64,000 nt of DNA from positions 62,001 to 126,000 of the forward strand of contig NZ_CAJQZC010000013.1 in assembly GCF_907164555.1 (NCBI RefSeq), read 5' to 3'. This document shows, piece by piece, positions 1-8,657 of the stretch (the first letter of the stretch is position 1; every line of letters begins with the position of its first letter). Below the pieces are notes generated by a model. That model was not told where the DNA came from and did no database searches. It saw only the letters and a program-made list of their open reading frames with translations. The translations under genes were made by a program, and so were the position numbers. Source of the stretch: Paraburkholderia saeva (GTDB lineage: Bacteria; Pseudomonadota; Gammaproteobacteria; Burkholderiales; Burkholderiaceae).

Positions 1-1386
1 GATGCGCGACTGGCCGGTGATCATCGGATACAGACCGAAGTTGACGTCGGAGAGCGTGATGGCCGGCTCTTCGTCTTCATTGCCGGGCAGCGCGGCCATG
101 TAAGTGCGGTCGGTGGCGAACGCCAGTTCGGCAAACGTGCCCGCAAAGCAGGAGCCCGGCTCGATCAGCGCGAAGAGCGAACGCGAGGAAACATCGATGC
201 GCGCCAGCGTGCGGCGCAGCATGCCGATCGTTTCGCGGACAAACCAGTGCTCCTTGTGCTGAAGCAGCGTGGCATCGGCGGCGAGCAGTGCGCGGGCGTC
301 GCCTTCCGTCTTGAAGATCCACGTGCCGATGTCGAGTTCGTTGGTGCGCATCGAGAGAATCGCGTCGTCCAGTTCGCGGGCGAACTGCAATGGCCACCAG
401 TTCGCGCCAGCTGCGACGATTGCGTCGATATCGGCAGGCTGGTTGCCGGACGGCGCTTTCGCGGTGAACGTCGCGGTGCGCTTCGTGCGGTCGATCGTGA
501 CGTCGACAGTCGCATAGCCGATGCCGTCTTCGCGATCCTGACGTTCGACGCGCGTCAGCGTCACGCCCTTCGCACCGGCCGGACGGTCGCTCTGCGCGGC
601 CAGTTCCAGTGCGCGTGCCTGAACGGTCTGTTTGAAGACGTTCGGCTTGACCACTTCGTCGACGAGTCGCCACTGCTTCGCGCGCTCGCCACGCACGCCT
701 TCGACGATTGTGCAGAAGATGTCGGCGCGGTCATGGCGAACCTTGCGCTTGTCGGTGACGCGGGTGAGACCACCGGTGCCGGGCAATACGCCGAGCAGCG
801 GCACTTCAGGCAACGCGACGGACGACGAGCGGTCGTCGACCAGGTAAATCTCGTCACACGCGAGTGCCATTTCGTAGCCGCCGCCGGCGCACGCACCGTT
901 TACTGCTGCGAGAAACTTGATGCCCGAATGGCGCGACGAGTCTTCGAGACCGTTGCGCGTTTCGTTCGTGAATTTACAGAAGTTGACCTTCCATGCATGC
1001 GACGACAGGCCGAGCATGAAGATGTTCGCGCCGGAGCAGAACACGCGGTCCTTGAGACTCGTGACGACCACGGTGCGCACTTCCGGATGTTCGAAGCGGA
1101 TGCGCTGGATTGCATCGTGCAGCTCGATGTCGACGCCCAGGTCGTACGAATTGAGCTTGAGCTTGTAGCCTTCGCGGATGCCGCCGTCTTCGGCAATGTC
1201 GACGCCGAGTGTCGCGACCGGGCCATCGAATGTCAGCTTCCAGTGTTTATAGCGCGACGGCTCGGTGCGGTAGTCGACGCGCGGGCCGACCGGCGCGGCG
1301 GATGCCTGAGCCGGGGACGCGGCCGTCTGGCTGACCGGCATGACGCCTGCGGGGGTGCCCTGCTCCACTGATTGAGCGACTGACAT
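1..1386 (-). CDS. boxC: Benzoyl-CoA-dihydrodiol lyase BoxC (3' end cut by window edge)
   Basis: The reading frame is open from the ATG at 1386 to the left edge, giving 462 residues; the family is about 550 residues, so roughly 90 C-terminal residues are missing. BoxC is a crotonase-fold enzyme that opens the ring of 2,3-dihydro-2,3-dihydroxybenzoyl-CoA (from BoxAB) to 3,4-dehydroadipyl-CoA semialdehyde and formate. Visible crotonase features are the oxyanion-hole segments around FCSGANIFML and NGACAGGGYEMALACDEI, then PEVPLLGVLPGTGGLTR. A GGAGAC ribosome site lies just upstream of the ATG. Neighbours boxR, boxD and benzoate-CoA ligase confirm the pathway. boxA and boxB are expected beyond the left edge but are not visible. 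Confidence 0.95.
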   Translation of the reverse strand, partial: MSVAQSVEQGTPAGVMPVSQTAASPAQASAAPVGPRVDYRTEPSRYKHWKLTFDGPVATLGVDIAEDGGIREGYKLKLNSYDLGVDIELHDAIQRIRFEHPEVRTVVVTSLKDRVFCSGANIFMLGLSSHAWKVNFCKFTNETRNGLEDSSRHSGIKFLAAVNGACAGGGYEMALACDEIYLVDDRSSSVALPEVPLLGVLPGTGGLTRVTDKRKVRHDRADIFCTIVEGVRGERAKQWRLVDEVVKPNVFKQTVQARALELAAQSDRPAGAKGVTLTRVERQDREDGIGYATVDVTIDRTKRTATFTAKAPSGNQPADIDAIVAAGANWWPLQFARELDDAILSMRTNELDIGTWIFKTEGDARALLAADATLLQHKEHWFVRETIGMLRRTLARIDVSSRSLFALIEPGSCFAGTFAELAFATDRTYMAALPGNEDEEPAITLSDVNFGLYPMITGQSRI

Positions 1387-1423
1387 GGATGTCTCCTTCG
1401 TACATTGCGGGATTGTTGAATGT

Positions 1424-1466
1424 ACGATAGTGCATCTTTTCTGCCGCGTAAAGCACTTTAATGCTT
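1424..1466 (-). promoter_or_regulatory. Candidate boxC promoter with BoxR-type operator elements
   Basis: On the minus strand TTTACG (1452-1447), a 17-base spacer and TATCGT (1429-1424) form a plausible sigma-70 promoter 38 bases before the boxC start. A TGCA element (1431-1434), read as GCACTAT on the minus strand, overlaps the -10, and a perfect inverted repeat AAGCA-N6-TGCTT lies at 1451-1466 across the -35. TGCA elements are typical of BzdR/BoxR operators. Assignment is inferred from the motifs and from the neighbouring boxR. Confidence 0.5.
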
Positions 1467-1526
1467 CTTTCGGGTTTTCCCGAACATGCTTTTTAATTCA
1501 GTTTTTGCAGCGCCTTTACGCCAATG

Positions 1527-2462
1527 TCACTCAGAGGCAATCCGCGCCGCCAGCCGGTCGCGCAGCGAGAGATAGCATTCCGCCAGGGGTTTGCCACTCG
1601 TGTCGAACGTCATGTCGGCGCGTCCGTAGAACTCGCCGCGGCCTTCCAGGATGCGCTTCAGGTCTTCCATGGCTTCCTTGTTGCCGGACATCGGCCGCAG
1701 GTCGCCTTGCGCAATCACGCGCCGCATATGATCTTCCGGCGTGGCCTGCAGCCACACCGTGAAGCAGTGGGCGAGCAGCGCGTTCAACGTGGCGGGCTCG
1801 GATACGAGACCGCCCGGCGAGGCAATCACCGCGCGGGGATGCTCCGCGATCACTGCTTCGAGCGCGCGGTGCTCGTAGCGCCGGTAAGCGCTCGCTCCGT
1901 ATAGCGCGTGAATCTCCGCTGGCGGGCAGCCCGCCAGCTGCTCGATCACACGGTTCAGCTCGACGAAGGGCATTTTCAGCTCGTCCGCGAGCATGCGGCC
2001 GAGGGTCGATTTGCCCGCGCCACGCAGGCCGATCAGCGCGATCCGGTTGCGCCGGTTCGGGTCTTGCGGCGCCGTGGCAAGCATCTCCTCGAGCGCGACG
2101 CGGGCGCGCTTCAACGTGTCGTGATCGCGTCCGTACAGCAGTTCACGGATGCGCAGCCAGTCGGCCGAAGACGTCGTTTCGTCGCCGACGATCTCGGCCA
2201 GCGTGCAGTTTAGTGCCTTCGTGAGTTGACGCAGGAACAGCACCGACGCATTGCCCACGCCGGATTCGAGGTTCGCGAGATAGCGCTCCGAGACGTCCGC
2301 TTCCTTCGCCAGCGCCTTGCGCGTCAGGCCGCGCCGCGCCCGCAGCACGCGCACGCGCTCTCCCATTCCGACCAGAAACGGATCGCGGGCTTCACGCGTG
2401 TCGTCGACAGTGGCGTCTTGATCCGCGGGCTCCATCGGTTGCACGGCGGCGGTTTGTTTCAT
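1527..2462 (-). CDS. boxR: BoxR/BzdR-type transcriptional regulator (XRE HTH plus shikimate-kinase-like domain)
   Basis: This 311-residue protein has an XRE helix-turn-helix at about residues 35-90 (ARRGLTRKALAKEADVSERYL) and a C-terminal shikimate-kinase-like domain with a P-loop GLRGAGKST at 145-153. This two-domain form is known for BzdR and BoxR, repressors that sense benzoyl-CoA through the kinase-like domain. It sits between boxC and the divergent DUF4863-boxD-ligase genes, as expected for the local repressor. The ATG at 2462 is the first in frame. Its own promoter region carries the same GCACTAT/TGCA elements found before boxC, which suggests autoregulation. Confidence 0.9.
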   Translation of the reverse strand: MKQTAAVQPMEPADQDATVDDTREARDPFLVGMGERVRVLRARRGLTRKALAKEADVSERYLANLESGVGNASVLFLRQLTKALNCTLAEIVGDETTSSADWLRIRELLYGRDHDTLKRARVALEEMLATAPQDPNRRNRIALIGLRGAGKSTLGRMLADELKMPFVELNRVIEQLAGCPPAEIHALYGASAYRRYEHRALEAVIAEHPRAVIASPGGLVSEPATLNALLAHCFTVWLQATPEDHMRRVIAQGDLRPMSGNKEAMEDLKRILEGRGEFYGRADMTFDTSGKPLAECYLSLRDRLAARIASE

Positions 2463-2493
2463 GTTGAAGCGTCCTTTGAACAGGCTTTAATGA

Positions 2494-2539
2494 ATTATAG
2501 TGCTTGACATGCAATTTGTCGCACGCTAAGTTTAATGCA
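2494..2539. promoter_or_regulatory. Divergent boxR / DUF4863-boxD promoter region with TGCA elements
   Basis: Minus strand: GCGACA (2522-2517), 17 bases, then a perfect TATAAT (2499-2494), pointing at boxR. Plus strand: TTGACA (2504-2509), 17 bases, then TAAGTT (2527-2532), pointing at the DUF4863 gene. The two promoters overlap face to face. TGCA occurs at 2510-2513 and 2536-2539, and the minus strand again reads GCACTAT over the -10. One regulator bound here could silence both directions; that is an inference. Confidence 0.5.
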
Positions 2540-2617
2540 CATTTCAAGACAGCCAGACGCCTGCGGCCTGCGTGCGTCACGGCACCGATCCGCGCTTGAC
2601 GCGCGGTGGAGACACAC

Positions 2618-3097
2618 ATGTCCCCCGACACATTTCGAACGCTGATTGGCGGCGTGACCAGCAGGATCGCGTCACGTCCGCTCGGCCAGGATCTCGCACG
2701 CTGGCTGAACACCGAATATCCCGCCTCGGGCACCGCATGGGCCGAACTCGCCGACGCCTGCTGCACGGGCGTGAAGGAAGGCTGGCTGTGCGACGGTGAA
2801 GCGGGCGGCATCCGCTACGGACGCATCTTCAAGGCGCTGCCGGAAACACATGGCTTTTCGGTCGACGTCGTCAGCATGACCGACATCGCTGGGCCACATC
2901 ACGTGCATCCGAACGGTGAAATCGATCTGATCATTCCACTCACCGAAGGCGCGACCTTCGACGGCCATCCGGCAGGCTGGTGCGTCTACGAGCCAGGCAG
3001 CGCGCACCGGCCGACGGTCGCGCACGGCAGCGCGCTCGTGCTCTATCTGCTGCCCGAGGGCGCTATCCAGTTCACGAAGCAGGAAGCCACCGCCTGA
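2618..3097 (+). CDS. DUF4863 family protein, benzoate-cluster associated
   Basis: A 159-residue soluble protein with a cupin-like stretch (GPHHVHPNGEIDLIIPL, then EPGSAHRPTVAHGSALVLYLLPEG). DUF4863 proteins are recurrently encoded beside boxABCD; the 4-hydroxybenzoate/benzoate link is by association only and no reaction is established here. ATG 2618 is preferred over the in-frame GTG at 2606 because a GGTGGAG site sits six bases before it. It is the first gene of the rightward box transcript, with boxD 116 bases downstream. Confidence 0.8.
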   Translation: MSPDTFRTLIGGVTSRIASRPLGQDLARWLNTEYPASGTAWAELADACCTGVKEGWLCDGEAGGIRYGRIFKALPETHGFSVDVVSMTDIAGPHHVHPNGEIDLIIPLTEGATFDGHPAGWCVYEPGSAHRPTVAHGSALVLYLLPEGAIQFTKQEATA

Positions 3098-3213
3098 GGG
3101 GCGCCACTTTCCATATCCACGCTCAACGCGTTGCGCTGCACCGCGCCGCATCCGGTGCGGTGATTGAATTCCGCGCCGCAAACCGCCAGACCGACATTCA
3201 GAAAGGGCATCTC

Positions 3214-4812
3214 ATGGCCGCATTGCTAGAAAACTTTATCGCCGGCAAATGGGTCGCCGGCAGCGGCGAAGGCACGCTGCTGACCGATCCGGTGACGGGC
3301 GAAGCGCTCGTGCGCGTGTCGAGCCAGGGCCTCGATCTGGCCGCCGCATTCGACCACGCCCGCAAGCAGGGCGGCGCCGCTTTGCGCAGCCTGACCTATG
3401 CGGCGCGCGCCGCCCTGCTCGCGGAAATCGCGAAAGTGCTGCAGGCGAATCGCGACGACTACTACGCGATTGCGCTCGCGAACTCCGGCACGACGAAAAA
3501 CGATTCCGCAGTCGATATCGATGGCGGGATTTTCACGCTGTCGTACTACGCGAAGTTCGGCGCGACGCTCGGCGATGTTCACGCGCTACGCGATGGCGCC
3601 ACGGTGAGTCTCAGCAAGGACAGGTCGTTCACCACGCAGCACGTGCTGACGCCCACGCGCGGCGTCGCGCTCTTTATCAACGCCTTCAATTTCCCGTCCT
3701 GGGGATTGTGGGAGAAGGCCGCGCCCGCGCTGCTCTCGGGCGTGCCGGTGATCGTCAAGCCCGCCACCGCGACGGCATGGCTCACGCAGCGCATGGTGGC
3801 CGACGTCGTGAAGGCCGGCATTCTGCCGGACGGCGCGCTTTCGGTGATCTGCGGCGGCTCGGCGGGCCTGCTCGACCAGATCGGCGCGTTCGACGTCGTC
3901 TCGTTCACCGGTTCAGCGGAAACCGCCGCGAAGCTGCGCGCGCATCCGGCGTTCGTCGAACATGGCGCGCGCCTCAACGTCGAAGCGGACAGCCTGAACA
4001 GCGCGATCCTCGCCGCCGACGCCGCGCCGGGTACCGAGGCGTTCGATCTCTTTATCAAGGAAGTCGTGCGCGAAATGACGGTGAAGTCTGGCCAGAAATG
4101 CACGGCGATCCGTCGCGCGTTCGTGCCGAAGCAGCATCTCGCTGCGGCCACCGATGCGCTCGTCGCAAAGCTCGCGAAGATCACCGTCGGCAACCCGCGC
4201 AACGAGTCGGTGCGCATGGGCGCGCTCGTCAACCGCGAGCAGTACGACACCGTGCGCGCCGGTATCGCCGCACTGCGCGAAGAAGCACGCGTCGCGTTCA
4301 ATGGCTCGGCGGTCGAACTCGTCGACGTCGATCCCGCTGTTGCCGCGTGCATCGCGCCGCATCTGCTGGTCGTCGACGATGCGGACGTCGCCACGCGCAT
4401 CCACGACATCGAGGTATTCGGCCCCGTCGCCACGCTGTGCGGGTACACCGTGGCGGCCACGCAGGACAGCTCGCTCGAAGAAGCACATGCCATCGCGCTC
4501 GCCCGACGCGGCCAGGGTTCGCTCGTCGCGTCGGTGTTTTCGAACGATGAAGCGCGCCTCGCGCGAATCGCGCTCGAACTCGCCGATACGCACGGGCGCG
4601 TCCATGCGATCTCGCCTTCGGTGGCGCAGAGCCAGACCGGCCACGGCAACGTCATGCCGATGTCGCTGCACGGCGGCCCAGGCCGGGCCGGCGGCGGCGA
4701 AGAACTGGGCGGCGTGCGCGCGCTGGATTTCTATCATCGCCGCGCGGCAATCCAGGCGCCGGCCGCAACGAACGAAGCCGTGCTGCAGGCAACGTCGAGC
4801 GCCAACCCATGA
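3214..4812 (+). CDS. boxD: 3,4-dehydroadipyl-CoA semialdehyde dehydrogenase BoxD
   Basis: A 532-residue aldehyde dehydrogenase of the PaaN/BoxD type that oxidises 3,4-dehydroadipyl-CoA semialdehyde (the BoxC product) to the acid with NADP+. The nucleophile cysteine lies in VKSGQKCTAIRRAF and the general-base glutamate in NVEADSLNSAIL; the N-terminal IAGKWVAGSGEG and the NAFNFPSWGLWEKAAPALL segment are typical. Start ATG 3214 follows AGAAAGGGC. A longer in-frame extension back to 2980 only runs through the DUF4863 gene and is not used. Confidence 0.93.
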   Translation: MAALLENFIAGKWVAGSGEGTLLTDPVTGEALVRVSSQGLDLAAAFDHARKQGGAALRSLTYAARAALLAEIAKVLQANRDDYYAIALANSGTTKNDSAVDIDGGIFTLSYYAKFGATLGDVHALRDGATVSLSKDRSFTTQHVLTPTRGVALFINAFNFPSWGLWEKAAPALLSGVPVIVKPATATAWLTQRMVADVVKAGILPDGALSVICGGSAGLLDQIGAFDVVSFTGSAETAAKLRAHPAFVEHGARLNVEADSLNSAILAADAAPGTEAFDLFIKEVVREMTVKSGQKCTAIRRAFVPKQHLAAATDALVAKLAKITVGNPRNESVRMGALVNREQYDTVRAGIAALREEARVAFNGSAVELVDVDPAVAACIAPHLLVVDDADVATRIHDIEVFGPVATLCGYTVAATQDSSLEEAHAIALARRGQGSLVASVFSNDEARLARIALELADTHGRVHAISPSVAQSQTGHGNVMPMSLHGGPGRAGGGEELGGVRALDFYHRRAAIQAPAATNEAVLQATSSANP

Positions 4813-4927
4813 GGCTGAAAGCCGGAGCGGACACGAATCACTGAATCGCCCCATTCAACCGACAGAAAGAACGTGTGACGGCGGCTCTCGCCCGCCGGAC
4901 GCGCGTCGCCCACGTCAGGAGACAAGC

Positions 4928-6520
4928 ATGGAAGCCCTGGTAGAGCCGACCGCAGCAAAGGGTCAACCCGCCATCGACGCGCCGCCCGTTCATTTCAACT
5001 TTGCAGCGCACCTTTTTACGCTGAACGAAGCGCGGTCCCCGAAGCCCGCGTATATCGACGACAACAGTGTCACGACGTACGGCGAACTCGAGTCGCTCGC
5101 GCGCCGCTTCGCGAGCGTGCTGACGAAACTCGGCATTCACCCGGAGGAGCGTGTGCTGCTCGTGATGCACGACACGACCGACCTGCCCATTGCGTTTCTC
5201 GGCGCGCTGTACGCGGGCGTCGTGCCGGTCGTCGCGAATACGTTGCTGACGCCCGCCGACTACACCTACATGCTCGATCACAGCCGCGCACGTGCTGTCA
5301 TCGCGACGGACGCGCTGTTGCCGACGATCGCGCAGGCGCTCGCCGATACATCGAACGAAGGCTGCGTGCTCATCGTCTCGCAGCCGCAAAACGCGGATCT
5401 GCCGGGCGAGCATGTGTTTCGCCGGATGATCGACGCCTCCACACTGCGCGCGACGCCCTGGCCAAGCCACGCCGACGACTTCGCGTTCTGGCTGTATTCC
5501 TCCGGCTCGACGGGCAAGCCCAAAGGTACCGTCCACACGCATGCGAACCTGTACTGGACCGCGGAGTTGTACGGCAAGCGCGTGCTTGGTATCCGCGAGG
5601 ACGACGTCGTCTTTTCGGCAGCGAAGCTGTTCTTCGCGTACGGTCTCGGCAATGCGCTGACGTTTCCGCTTTCCGTTGGCGCAACCGCGATCCTGATGGC
5701 AGGCAGGCCCACGCCCGAGGCCGTCTTCGCGCAATTCACGCGCCACAAGCCGACCATCTTCTACGGCGTGCCGACGTTGTATGCGGGCATGCTCGCTTCA
5801 CCCGACCTGCCGCAGCGCGCAGACGTGCGGTTGCGCGTGTGCACCTCCGCCGGCGAGGCGTTGCCGCGCGAAACGGGCGAGCACTTCACGGAACGTTTCG
5901 GCTGCGAGATTCTGGATGGCATCGGTTCGACCGAGATGCTGCACATCTTCCTTTCGAATCGCGCGGGCCACGTCGCATACGGCACGACGGGTACCGCGGT
6001 GCCGGGTTACGACATCGAACTGCGCGACGAAAGCGGCCAGCCGGTGCCCGACGGCGAAATCGGCGACCTCTACATCAAGGGGCCGAGCGCCGCGCTGATG
6101 TACTGGTGCAACCGCGAAAAATCGCGCGCGACGTTTCTTGGCGACTGGCTGAAAAGCGGCGACAAGTATCGTCGCCTGCCGGATGGCAACTACACGTACG
6201 CAGGCCGCAGCGACGACATGCTGAAAGTCAGCGGGCAGTACGTGTCGCCGATCGAAGTCGAGATGGTGCTGATGCAGCACGACGATGTGCTCGAAGCGGC
6301 GGTCGTCGGCGTCACGCGTGACGGGCTCATGAAAACGCGTGCGTTCGTCGTACTGAAACACGCAGAGGTCGCGACCGACGCGTTCGCCGCCGAACTGAAG
6401 GCCTTCGTGAAGGCACGGCTCGCGCCGCACAAATACCCGCGCGAAATCCTGTTCGTCGACGATCTGCCGAAAACGGCGACGGGCAAGATCCAGCGTTTCA
6501 AGCTGCGCGAGGCATCGTGA
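4928..6520 (+). CDS. Benzoate-CoA ligase
   Basis: A 530-residue ANL-superfamily acyl-CoA synthetase that activates benzoate with ATP and CoA, the entry step of the box pathway. Seen: the AMP-binding loop SSGSTGKPKGTVHTHAN, the GIGSTEMLHIFLSN segment typical of benzoate-CoA ligases, GDWLKSGDKYRR, and the C-terminal lysine in PKTATGKIQRFKL. ATG 4928 follows CAGGAGAC at optimal spacing. It is third in the rightward box operon. The family includes BclA/BadA types; the locus decides for benzoate. Confidence 0.93.
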   Translation: MEALVEPTAAKGQPAIDAPPVHFNFAAHLFTLNEARSPKPAYIDDNSVTTYGELESLARRFASVLTKLGIHPEERVLLVMHDTTDLPIAFLGALYAGVVPVVANTLLTPADYTYMLDHSRARAVIATDALLPTIAQALADTSNEGCVLIVSQPQNADLPGEHVFRRMIDASTLRATPWPSHADDFAFWLYSSGSTGKPKGTVHTHANLYWTAELYGKRVLGIREDDVVFSAAKLFFAYGLGNALTFPLSVGATAILMAGRPTPEAVFAQFTRHKPTIFYGVPTLYAGMLASPDLPQRADVRLRVCTSAGEALPRETGEHFTERFGCEILDGIGSTEMLHIFLSNRAGHVAYGTTGTAVPGYDIELRDESGQPVPDGEIGDLYIKGPSAALMYWCNREKSRATFLGDWLKSGDKYRRLPDGNYTYAGRSDDMLKVSGQYVSPIEVEMVLMQHDDVLEAAVVGVTRDGLMKTRAFVVLKHAEVATDAFAAELKAFVKARLAPHKYPREILFVDDLPKTATGKIQRFKLREAS

Positions 6521-6600
6521 TGCGCCGCCCGGACCGGACATCGTCGAAACTGCCGCACAATACGCGGTGAAACGCCGTTTAACTTTTCTGCGACTGACCC

Positions 6601-7431
6601 ATGGATCGCCTGACCGCACGTACACCGCTATCGACCGCTTTCACTGAACTGCCTGCCCGCGCGGAACGCGGCGCGCTTCGCATCGAGTATCAGTGGCTCA
6701 GCCCGGAGCGCGTCGATGCACCGCTCGCGGTTTTTCTGCATGAAGGCCTTGGCTCGATCGCGATGTGGAAGGACTGGCCGCAATCGCTCTGCGACGCGCT
6801 GGGTTTCCGCGGTCTCGTGTATTCGCGTCCGGGTTATGGACGCTCGACGCCGCGCGATCACGACGTCAGGTGGCCCGTCGATTTCATGCACCGTCAGGCG
6901 CACGAGGTGTTGCCCGCGTTTCTCGATGCGCTTCAAATCGACGACGCCGAACGCGAGCGCATGTGGCTCGTCGGCCATAGCGACGGCGGCTCGATCGCGC
7001 TGCTCTATGCGGCGGCGTTTCCCGACGCGCTCTGCGGCGCGATCGTCGTGGCGCCGCATGTAATCGTCGAGCAGAAGTCCGTCGACGCCATCGCGCAGGC
7101 AAAGATCGCCTACGAAACAACCGACTTCAAGCCAAAGCTCGCGCGTTATCACGACGATGTCGATTCGGCGTTCTACGGCTGGAACGATATCTGGCTTAAC
7201 GCGGATTTCCGTCGCTGGGACATCACGGGCGTGCTGCCTTCGATCACGTGCCCGCTACTTGCCGCCCAGGGCCACGACGACGAGTACGGCACGATGGCGC
7301 AGATCGACCTGATCCAGCAGCACGTGGCGCACGCGCAGCTCGCCAAACTCGATGGGTGTGGACATTCGCCGCATCGCCAGGCGCCTTCATTACTGAACAC
7401 GCAGATCGCTGCGTTTGTGAAGAACCACTAG
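6601..7431 (+). CDS. Alpha/beta hydrolase of the benzoate cluster
   Basis: A 276-residue alpha/beta-hydrolase. The nucleophile elbow is GHSDGGS, the acid is probably the aspartate in AQGHDDEYGT, and the histidine lies in LDGCGHSPHRQ, so the catalytic triad is complete. It is 80 bases downstream of benzoate-CoA ligase in the same direction and recurs in box clusters. A thioester or lactone hydrolase role near benzoyl-CoA is possible but the sequence does not prove a substrate. Confidence 0.8.
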   Translation: MDRLTARTPLSTAFTELPARAERGALRIEYQWLSPERVDAPLAVFLHEGLGSIAMWKDWPQSLCDALGFRGLVYSRPGYGRSTPRDHDVRWPVDFMHRQAHEVLPAFLDALQIDDAERERMWLVGHSDGGSIALLYAAAFPDALCGAIVVAPHVIVEQKSVDAIAQAKIAYETTDFKPKLARYHDDVDSAFYGWNDIWLNADFRRWDITGVLPSITCPLLAAQGHDDEYGTMAQIDLIQQHVAHAQLAKLDGCGHSPHRQAPSLLNTQIAAFVKNH

Positions 7432-7443
7432 CCATCCGCTTGC

Positions 7444-7461
7444 GGTGAGCTTTTTCGGGAG
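7444..7461 (+). repeat. Solitary oriC2-type iteron (exact consensus)
   Basis: Reads GGTGAG-CTTTTT-CGGGAG, a perfect match to the GGTGAG-N6-CGGGAG/C consensus of the origin array at 24994-26325. It lies 12 bases after the hydrolase stop, between genes, and has the same orientation as the origin array, about 17.5 kb away. Confidence 0.75.
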
Positions 7462-7798
7462 GTGAGCGCGCCGTCGTTTCGCGCTCATCTCCGTCATTGG
7501 GCGTTCGGCCCTTTTCCTGTCATCCTTCCCGTCGCATCATGCAGGTAATGCCACGTCCGCTCGTGGCGCGCGTGGGTATTTATATTGTCAGTCGTCGTAT
7601 AACTCGACAGAAAGGCAGTACAACGCCATGTCATTGTTCAATATGCGGGTTAACGCGGCTATGAAAGCGCATTGGCGCGGGCATAATGCAATTAAGATGT
7701 ACGACAACAGATAACATCATGTCTTGAACGGGACGCGGATTCGACCTGCGCCGCGGCCCGCTCTGCTCGCCACTCGTCACCCAGCCGAAGGACAATTC
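7462..7798. promoter_or_regulatory. Control region of garL-garR with possible GntR-type half-sites
   Basis: No gene is seen here. Related half-sites GTCGTATA (7594-7601, plus strand) and TGTCGTACAT (minus strand of 7697-7706) lie about 100 bases apart upstream of garL. Similar GTCGTA-centred elements occur in operators of GntR/FadR-family sugar-acid regulators, but no such regulator is encoded nearby, so this is tentative. Confidence 0.25.
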
Positions 7799-8584
7799 AT
7801 GATCGCTACCTCGCCGTTTCAGTCCCTGCCCAACCGTTTTCGTCAGGCCGTGCGCAACCGCGAGAAGCTCGTGGGTTGCTGGTCTTCACTGGCGAGCCCG
7901 ATCGTCACGGAAATGCTCGGCGTGATCGGTTTCGACTGGCTGCTGCTCGACGCGGAACACGCGCCGAACGATGTCCTGACGCTCATCCCGCAGTTGATGT
8001 CGCTTAAGGACAGCCGCAGCGCGCCCGTCGTGCGGCCGCCGGCAAACGAGAGCGTCGTGATCAAGCGTCTGCTCGACAGCGGCTTCTGCAACTTCCTGAT
8101 CCCGTTCGTCGACAGCGCCGCCGATGCCGCGCGCGCCGTCGCCGCGACGCGCTATCCGCCGCATGGCATACGCGGCGTGTCGGTCGGCCATCGTGCGAAC
8201 CGCTTCGGCACCGTCGCCAATTATCTTGAGGTTGCGAACGACAACATCTGTGTGATCGTGCAGATCGAAAGCCGCGCCGCCGTCGAAGCGATCGACGAAA
8301 TCGTGGCCGTCGACGGCATCGATGCCGTGTTCGTCGGTCCGTCCGACCTCGCTGCTGGCTACGGCCATCTCGGCGACGCGAACCATCCGGAAGTGCAGCA
8401 GGCGATCGAACGCATCTTCGCCGCCGCGAACGCTGGCGGCAAGGCGAGCGGCATCCTGGCGCCCGTCCAGGCCGACGCCGAACGGTACATTGCGATGGGC
8501 TGCCAGGTGGTGGCCGTCTGCGCTGACCTCGGCCTGCTGCGCAATGCCGCGCAGGCTGTGCACAAGCACTTCATTGCCGCCTGA
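7799..8584 (+). CDS. garL: 5-keto-4-deoxy-D-glucarate (2-dehydro-3-deoxyglucarate) aldolase
   Basis: A 261-residue HpcH/HpaI class II aldolase. It would split 5-keto-4-deoxy-D-glucarate to pyruvate and tartronate semialdehyde. Seen: the metal/substrate segments LLLDAEHAPND, GIRGVSVGHRANRFG, QIESRAAVEAIDEI and VFVGPSDLAAGYG. ATG 7799 follows AAGGACAATTC. garR, which reduces the tartronate semialdehyde product, starts 73 bases downstream, so the pair is a catabolic operon. Confidence 0.88.
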   Translation: MIATSPFQSLPNRFRQAVRNREKLVGCWSSLASPIVTEMLGVIGFDWLLLDAEHAPNDVLTLIPQLMSLKDSRSAPVVRPPANESVVIKRLLDSGFCNFLIPFVDSAADAARAVAATRYPPHGIRGVSVGHRANRFGTVANYLEVANDNICVIVQIESRAAVEAIDEIVAVDGIDAVFVGPSDLAAGYGHLGDANHPEVQQAIERIFAAANAGGKASGILAPVQADAERYIAMGCQVVAVCADLGLLRNAAQAVHKHFIAA

Positions 8585-8657
8585 ACCCGACACATCAGAC
8601 ACGCCATATACCCGACTCAACGACACACTGAACCCGACAGATCGAACGGAGGATCAC

